Source of the DNA: Bacteriovoracia bacterium
Lineage (GTDB): Bacteria; Bdellovibrionota; Bacteriovoracia; Bacteriovoracales; Bacteriovoracaceae
Length of the DNA stretch: 64,000 bases
Assembly: GCA_030431635.1 (NCBI GenBank)
Contig: JAUIIL010000004.1
Coordinates: forward strand, 310,001-374,000
Direction: 5' to 3'
Shown here in pieces: positions 60,885-64,000 of the stretch (positions within the stretch are counted from its first letter, which is position 1; every line of letters starts with the position of its first letter). A program made the position numbers and the translations under genes. The notes under the pieces are model-generated. The model did not search any database. It was given only the letters and a program-made list of their open reading frames with translations, and was not told the DNA's origin.

Positions 60885-61628
60885 TTAAAACTGAGGTGGG
60901 TATTGGGTGAGAAACTGGTGAATATGATAGAGCCTGGTTGCACTTGAGTTGTGAAATTCTTGTGATTGTTTCAGGCGAGAGAGAAGCTTAAGAAGACTCT
61001 CAAGGGCCTCGAAACGATCTCCGTAATCAAGCCCCAGTAGGCATTGAATTAACTGTTCTTGCTTTTGCTCATTATTTTTATAAAGCTCAATGAACTCATG
61101 GGTTTTAATTTGAGCTTTCAGTTGTTTTTGTAAGAGTTCATAGGCTTCACTTTCTCCCTTTGGGCCCTCTGGAGCAAGTCTAATATCCAGACACCTTGAT
61201 TCAATCGTAGGAAGAAGTTTACAAGAGGTGGGGTTGAGTAAAAAAATGCTGGAGCACTCCCTTGGCTCCTCTAGGACTTTAAGGAGTTTATTCCAAATAG
61301 TTGAAGATATTTTATGGGCATGAGAAATCACAATAAACTGATGGCCTAACTGTAGAGGTTTGACTTCTTGCATCTTAAAAACTTCCAGGAAATCTTGAAC
61401 CTGATATTGAGATTTAGGCTCTTCAAGGCCAACAAAAAGAATATCAGTGACATTTGACCACTGCTGTTTCAAGGAAGCGCTCTGGGTACAGCTCTTTAAA
61501 AGAGAGATCATCCATTGATGAAAGTACTCAGTGTGCTCTTGCTCATAAGCTCTAGAGTTTTTAATGTGATAAAAATGGGCCAAAGAATTTTCTTGAAACT
61601 TTTTAAGAAGAATGGACTCAACTTTCAT
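60885..61628 (-). CDS. holB: DNA polymerase III subunit delta prime
   Basis: A 247-residue clamp-loader subunit (AAA+ fold), shorter than the usual 300-330. The core motifs are present: QFIVISHAHKISSTIWNKLLKVLEEP (in parts: FIVISHAHKIS, NKLLKVLEEP) and the SRC motif ESRCLDIRL, which supplies the arginine finger to its neighbour. The P-loop is not functional here (IKNSRAYEQEHT where GxxGxGK would be), as is common for delta prime, and the zinc-binding cysteines are absent. Overlaps the end of tmk by 11 bases and is followed by ricT. Confidence 0.9.
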   Translation of the reverse strand: MKVESILLKKFQENSLAHFYHIKNSRAYEQEHTEYFHQWMISLLKSCTQSASLKQQWSNVTDILFVGLEEPKSQYQVQDFLEVFKMQEVKPLQLGHQFIVISHAHKISSTIWNKLLKVLEEPRECSSIFLLNPTSCKLLPTIESRCLDIRLAPEGPKGESEAYELLQKQLKAQIKTHEFIELYKNNEQKQEQLIQCLLGLDYGDRFEALESLLKLLSRLKQSQEFHNSSATRLYHIHQFLTQYPPQF

Positions 61629-62274
61629 TGCGCTTGCTCCAAACCTTCAGCATCTGTTGACTGACTTCTTCAATAGATTGACTGGCATCTATTTTTCTTA
61701 TTCGGTGAGAGTTTTCTTGGGCCAGTTTATCGTAACCAGCAATGAGTTTTAGGTAGAATTCTTTCTTTTTTGATTCAAAATAATCTTTTTCAGATCCTCT
61801 GATTTCTTGTCTTTGAACTGAAGTTTGGTAATCAATATGCATAAAAAAAGTGAGTTCTGGTAAATAGTGAAGAGGATCATTTCGATGAAGTTCAATAACT
61901 CTATCGACACTAAGCCCACCTGCGTATCCTTGGTAAACAATTGAGCTATCAAGATACCTATCGACAATAACAATGAGTTGCGGGTCCTCTAGAGCGGGGA
62001 GGAGTTTTTCGCTCATCATTTGCGCTCTGGAAGCAGCAAAAATATGAGCCTGGGCTTCTGCGTTAATCTCATGCTGGGAGCTTAGCATGGCCTCTCTTAG
62101 TTTATCACCCAAGAGAGTGCTACCAGGTTCTCTTAAAAGAAGAGTTTTGTGCCCTTGGGAGTGTAAATAATCCTGGAATAGAGTAATCTGAGTACTTTTG
62201 CCGCATCCCTCAATTCCTTCAAAGGTTACAAAGTTCTTGAGGGTTTTAAAATTTTTAAAAAGAGGTGAGTTCAT
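61618..62274 (-). CDS. tmk: Thymidylate kinase
   Basis: A 218-residue kinase that makes dTDP from dTMP. P-loop is FEGIEGCGKSTQ (about 18-29), followed by LLREPGSTLLGDKLREAML (in part REPGSTLLGDKLREA), the DRY motif VIVDRYLDSSIVYQGYAGGL (core DRYLDSS) and the lid region. ATG 62274 is preferred over an upstream GTG at 62277, and the ribosome site is weak. The first gene of tmk-holB-ricT. Slightly long at the N-terminus before the P-loop. Confidence 0.95.
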   Translation of the reverse strand: MNSPLFKNFKTLKNFVTFEGIEGCGKSTQITLFQDYLHSQGHKTLLLREPGSTLLGDKLREAMLSSQHEINAEAQAHIFAASRAQMMSEKLLPALEDPQLIVIVDRYLDSSIVYQGYAGGLSVDRVIELHRNDPLHYLPELTFFMHIDYQTSVQRQEIRGSEKDYFESKKKEFYLKLIAGYDKLAQENSHRIRKIDASQSIEEVSQQMLKVWSKRNES

Positions 62275-62372
62275 CACTCTCTTTTATCATGCTGGTGTAA
62301 AAAGTTCAAAAGCTTTGACGCTTTCTGCGAGCGACAGGTATAAGTCTCCGAAAAGCCTATGGAGTTTGTGAG

Positions 62373-62900
62373 ATGAAAGCATTTTTATCAGTTGTGATTT
62401 TTTTGGCAGGGTATCAGTCAAGCTCGCTGGCCGCTGTAGAGAGCTTCCTCAAACAAGGAAGCATTCACTTGTATGTGGTGGATAAAAAGTCTTCGGATTC
62501 TCAAGAAAAATTAAATGAAACAGTAAAAACATTTCAAGTTCTTTATAAAGAGGATTTCTCCCTTTGTGAGATTCTCATTGAGGGGAAAAAAGTTCAAGAA
62601 TGCATCCTTAGAAAATCTCCTTTTTTCTCCAATCTTGTTGTTTACTCTAGTCCTTTTAAAATTAAACTAGAACAGTTATTACCTAAGCTTTTTCCAGAGA
62701 ACACGGTTGACGGAGCAACTGAAGGACAAGAGTTTTTTCTAGAAGACTTCTATATTGAAAAGTTCACTCATAGGTTTAATCATATTTATGCTTTAAGAGG
62801 GGATATTGAAGAGACCCTGACCTTTTATCACAATTATGATGATAACAAATTATTAGTTGTGGACTTGGAACTAGAGGAATCGTTGGTACAAAAGGATTAA
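62373..62900 (+). CDS. Exported protein of unknown function
   Basis: A 175-residue protein with a signal peptide (LSVVIFLAGYQSSSLAA). The mature part alternates strands and helices (SIHLYVVDKKSSD; FSNLVVYSSPFKIKLEQLL) with two cysteines (SLCEI, QECIL). No family is recognised. Its end shares TTAA with the stop of the facing gene. It is a single gene, divergent from tmk. Confidence 0.75.
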   Translation: MKAFLSVVIFLAGYQSSSLAAVESFLKQGSIHLYVVDKKSSDSQEKLNETVKTFQVLYKEDFSLCEILIEGKKVQECILRKSPFFSNLVVYSSPFKIKLEQLLPKLFPENTVDGATEGQEFFLEDFYIEKFTHRFNHIYALRGDIEETLTFYHNYDDNKLLVVDLELEESLVQKD

Positions 62901-63985
62901 AAGTCACCGACTTCTTCGTCAAAGAACTCATCAGCATTGTCTTCTTCTTTTTGAACCTCTTCGACAAATTCTTCTTCTTTATCTTCATCGTAGTTGAGTT
63001 CATCAGTTTGAGCTTGGCCAGCTATTTTCTTCTTTGCTTTTTCTTCATTTTCAAAATCTTCAGGGTAAAGACCTTGAGGTCTGCCCTCATCTTCTTTTTC
63101 AATGTCTCCAGAACCAGCACTCGAGCGTGAAGCAGAGTGTGTATTTTGAATTTTACGTGCATTCCTAAACTCTTCTCTAAGTTGTTGCTGTTTTGAACGA
63201 CGAACTCTTTGTATGGGGGCCCTTACTGGCTGGTTAACAGCTGCAGGTTCACGCTCAGCTTGGCCAAAAGAAAGGGATTTTTTATTTTCTCTATAATTTT
63301 TCTCTAAAGGAGTTTTCTTAACTTCTTTTTGAGAGAGAACCTGAGAGCCTATTTTTTCTTGACCATAATAAATATATCCTCCCAGCAAGGCCATCGCGAC
63401 AAAGGCCAGGCTTGCAAGGGAAATAGCAATATTTTTCTTTTTTGAGTTTTGACCACCTTCAGTTTCTAACTCTTGAATTGGTGGAGGAGGAAGATCAGCG
63501 CTTAGTTCTTCATTTTTTTCTTTAACATGTGAATCAACTGGTGAGGTTTGTTCAATTTGTGGAACTAAACTTGCCTCTGGTCCATTGAAGGCCAAGGCAA
63601 CCATTGCATCTTCTTTATCAATATTTTCTAATCGTTTTTGTGAATGCAGATAATCATTAACTTCGTTTTGTGAGCGCTCAAAACTCATGTCGCTAGGGGC
63701 CGGTGGAAGGACACTATCAGTGCGTCTTTCAAATTGAGCAAAGTGATAAACCTTCATCCACTTAATACCATCTTGAGAGATAAGATCGTTGAACAAAAGT
63801 TCATTGTTCTTAAGTTTTTGTTGGATTTCTTCTTCAGTAAATGGGCCTGCTTTTAAAGGGCCAACTAAAACGTGGTAGCCTTCAGTTGATTTTTTTTCTT
63901 GAAACGAGCGTCTTTGAAGTCTTGTGTGATCAAAAAGTGGTTTCCATTTCATATCCTCAGAATTACAGGCCTCAAAATGAGTCAT
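62897..63985 (-). CDS. GYF-like domain membrane protein with acidic C-terminus
   Basis: A 362-residue, possibly 5'-truncated protein: the frame stays open past 63985 to the end of the window and no ribosome site is seen. A GYF_2-like domain lies at about 36-85 (YHVLVGPLKAGPFTEEEI, ISQDGIKWMKVYHF), then an acidic/Pro linker, a Lys-flanked membrane helix at about 185-207 (KKKNIAISLASLAFVAMALL, in part NIAISLASLAFVAM) and a C-terminal tail that is basic first, then highly Glu/Asp-rich. The basic residues before the helix suggest a cytoplasmic N-terminus and an external tail. GYF-type domains bind proline-rich peptides; partners here are unknown. Confidence 0.85.
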   Translation of the reverse strand: MTHFEACNSEDMKWKPLFDHTRLQRRSFQEKKSTEGYHVLVGPLKAGPFTEEEIQQKLKNNELLFNDLISQDGIKWMKVYHFAQFERRTDSVLPPAPSDMSFERSQNEVNDYLHSQKRLENIDKEDAMVALAFNGPEASLVPQIEQTSPVDSHVKEKNEELSADLPPPPIQELETEGGQNSKKKNIAISLASLAFVAMALLGGYIYYGQEKIGSQVLSQKEVKKTPLEKNYRENKKSLSFGQAEREPAAVNQPVRAPIQRVRRSKQQQLREEFRNARKIQNTHSASRSSAGSGDIEKEDEGRPQGLYPEDFENEEKAKKKIAGQAQTDELNYDEDKEEEFVEEVQKEEDNADEFFDEEVGDF

Positions 63986-64000
63986 GAAAGCTGAATTTTT

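Overview
The window reads as a chromosome segment of an AT-rich Gram-negative bacterium whose gene content and style fit the Bdellovibrionota, most like Bacteriovoracia (Halobacteriovorax/Peredibacter-type predators or relatives). This is inferred from the AT-rich coding style, the very high share of signal-peptide proteins, a giant multi-domain surface protein, an archaic (protein-U/Csu-type) chaperone-usher pilus, and housekeeping genes of proteobacterial type (RsmJ, YgiQ, RF3, MltA). No rRNA, tRNA, CRISPR array, insertion sequence or phage gene was seen.

Layout: 6-9749 is a 3247-residue surface protein, followed by the murein transglycosylase MltA, a Nif3-like protein and class II aldolase. 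13439-17283 holds an exported-looking double-AAA+ protein with an FtsH-type (M41) zinc peptidase domain and a small exported partner. 17284-17571 is a non-coding stretch with a two-hairpin element and a strong terminator, followed by a YdcZ-like transporter pair, an outer-membrane-like protein and RF3 (prfC). 21736-25524 is an operon of two exported paralogues plus ygiQ. A VOC protein, a fused glycine decarboxylase (gcvP) and rsmJ follow. 29880-35859 is a three-gene minus-strand operon: a second AAA+/M41 paralogue, an exported membrane protein and a signal-peptide-bearing MutS-type ATPase. 35953-40821 is the pilus operon, with an intrinsic terminator/attenuator hairpin just after the major pilin gene.

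After a PfkB-family kinase comes 42072-46591, four exported proteins (one with a possible caspase-like core, three related alpha/beta-hydrolase-like proteins, one of them without its nucleophile) in DNA that lacks the GGCC enrichment of the rest of the window. Next come a sugar-phosphate transferase, PEP carboxylase, two small genes, asnS, two exported proteins of unknown function, sbcC-sbcD, and the conserved tmk-holB-ricT order. The window ends in a GYF-domain membrane protein.

The most unusual content is the group of ATPases that carry N-terminal export signals: two paralogous AAA+-AAA+-M41 proteins and a MutS-family ATPase. ATP is not expected in the periplasm, so either these proteins work elsewhere (for example in a prey or host cell) or their N-termini are membrane anchors with an unexpected topology. 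Two structural habits also stand out: the word GGCC is strongly enriched except in the 42-46.6 kb block, and seven of nine convergent gene pairs overlap or abut at their stop codons.
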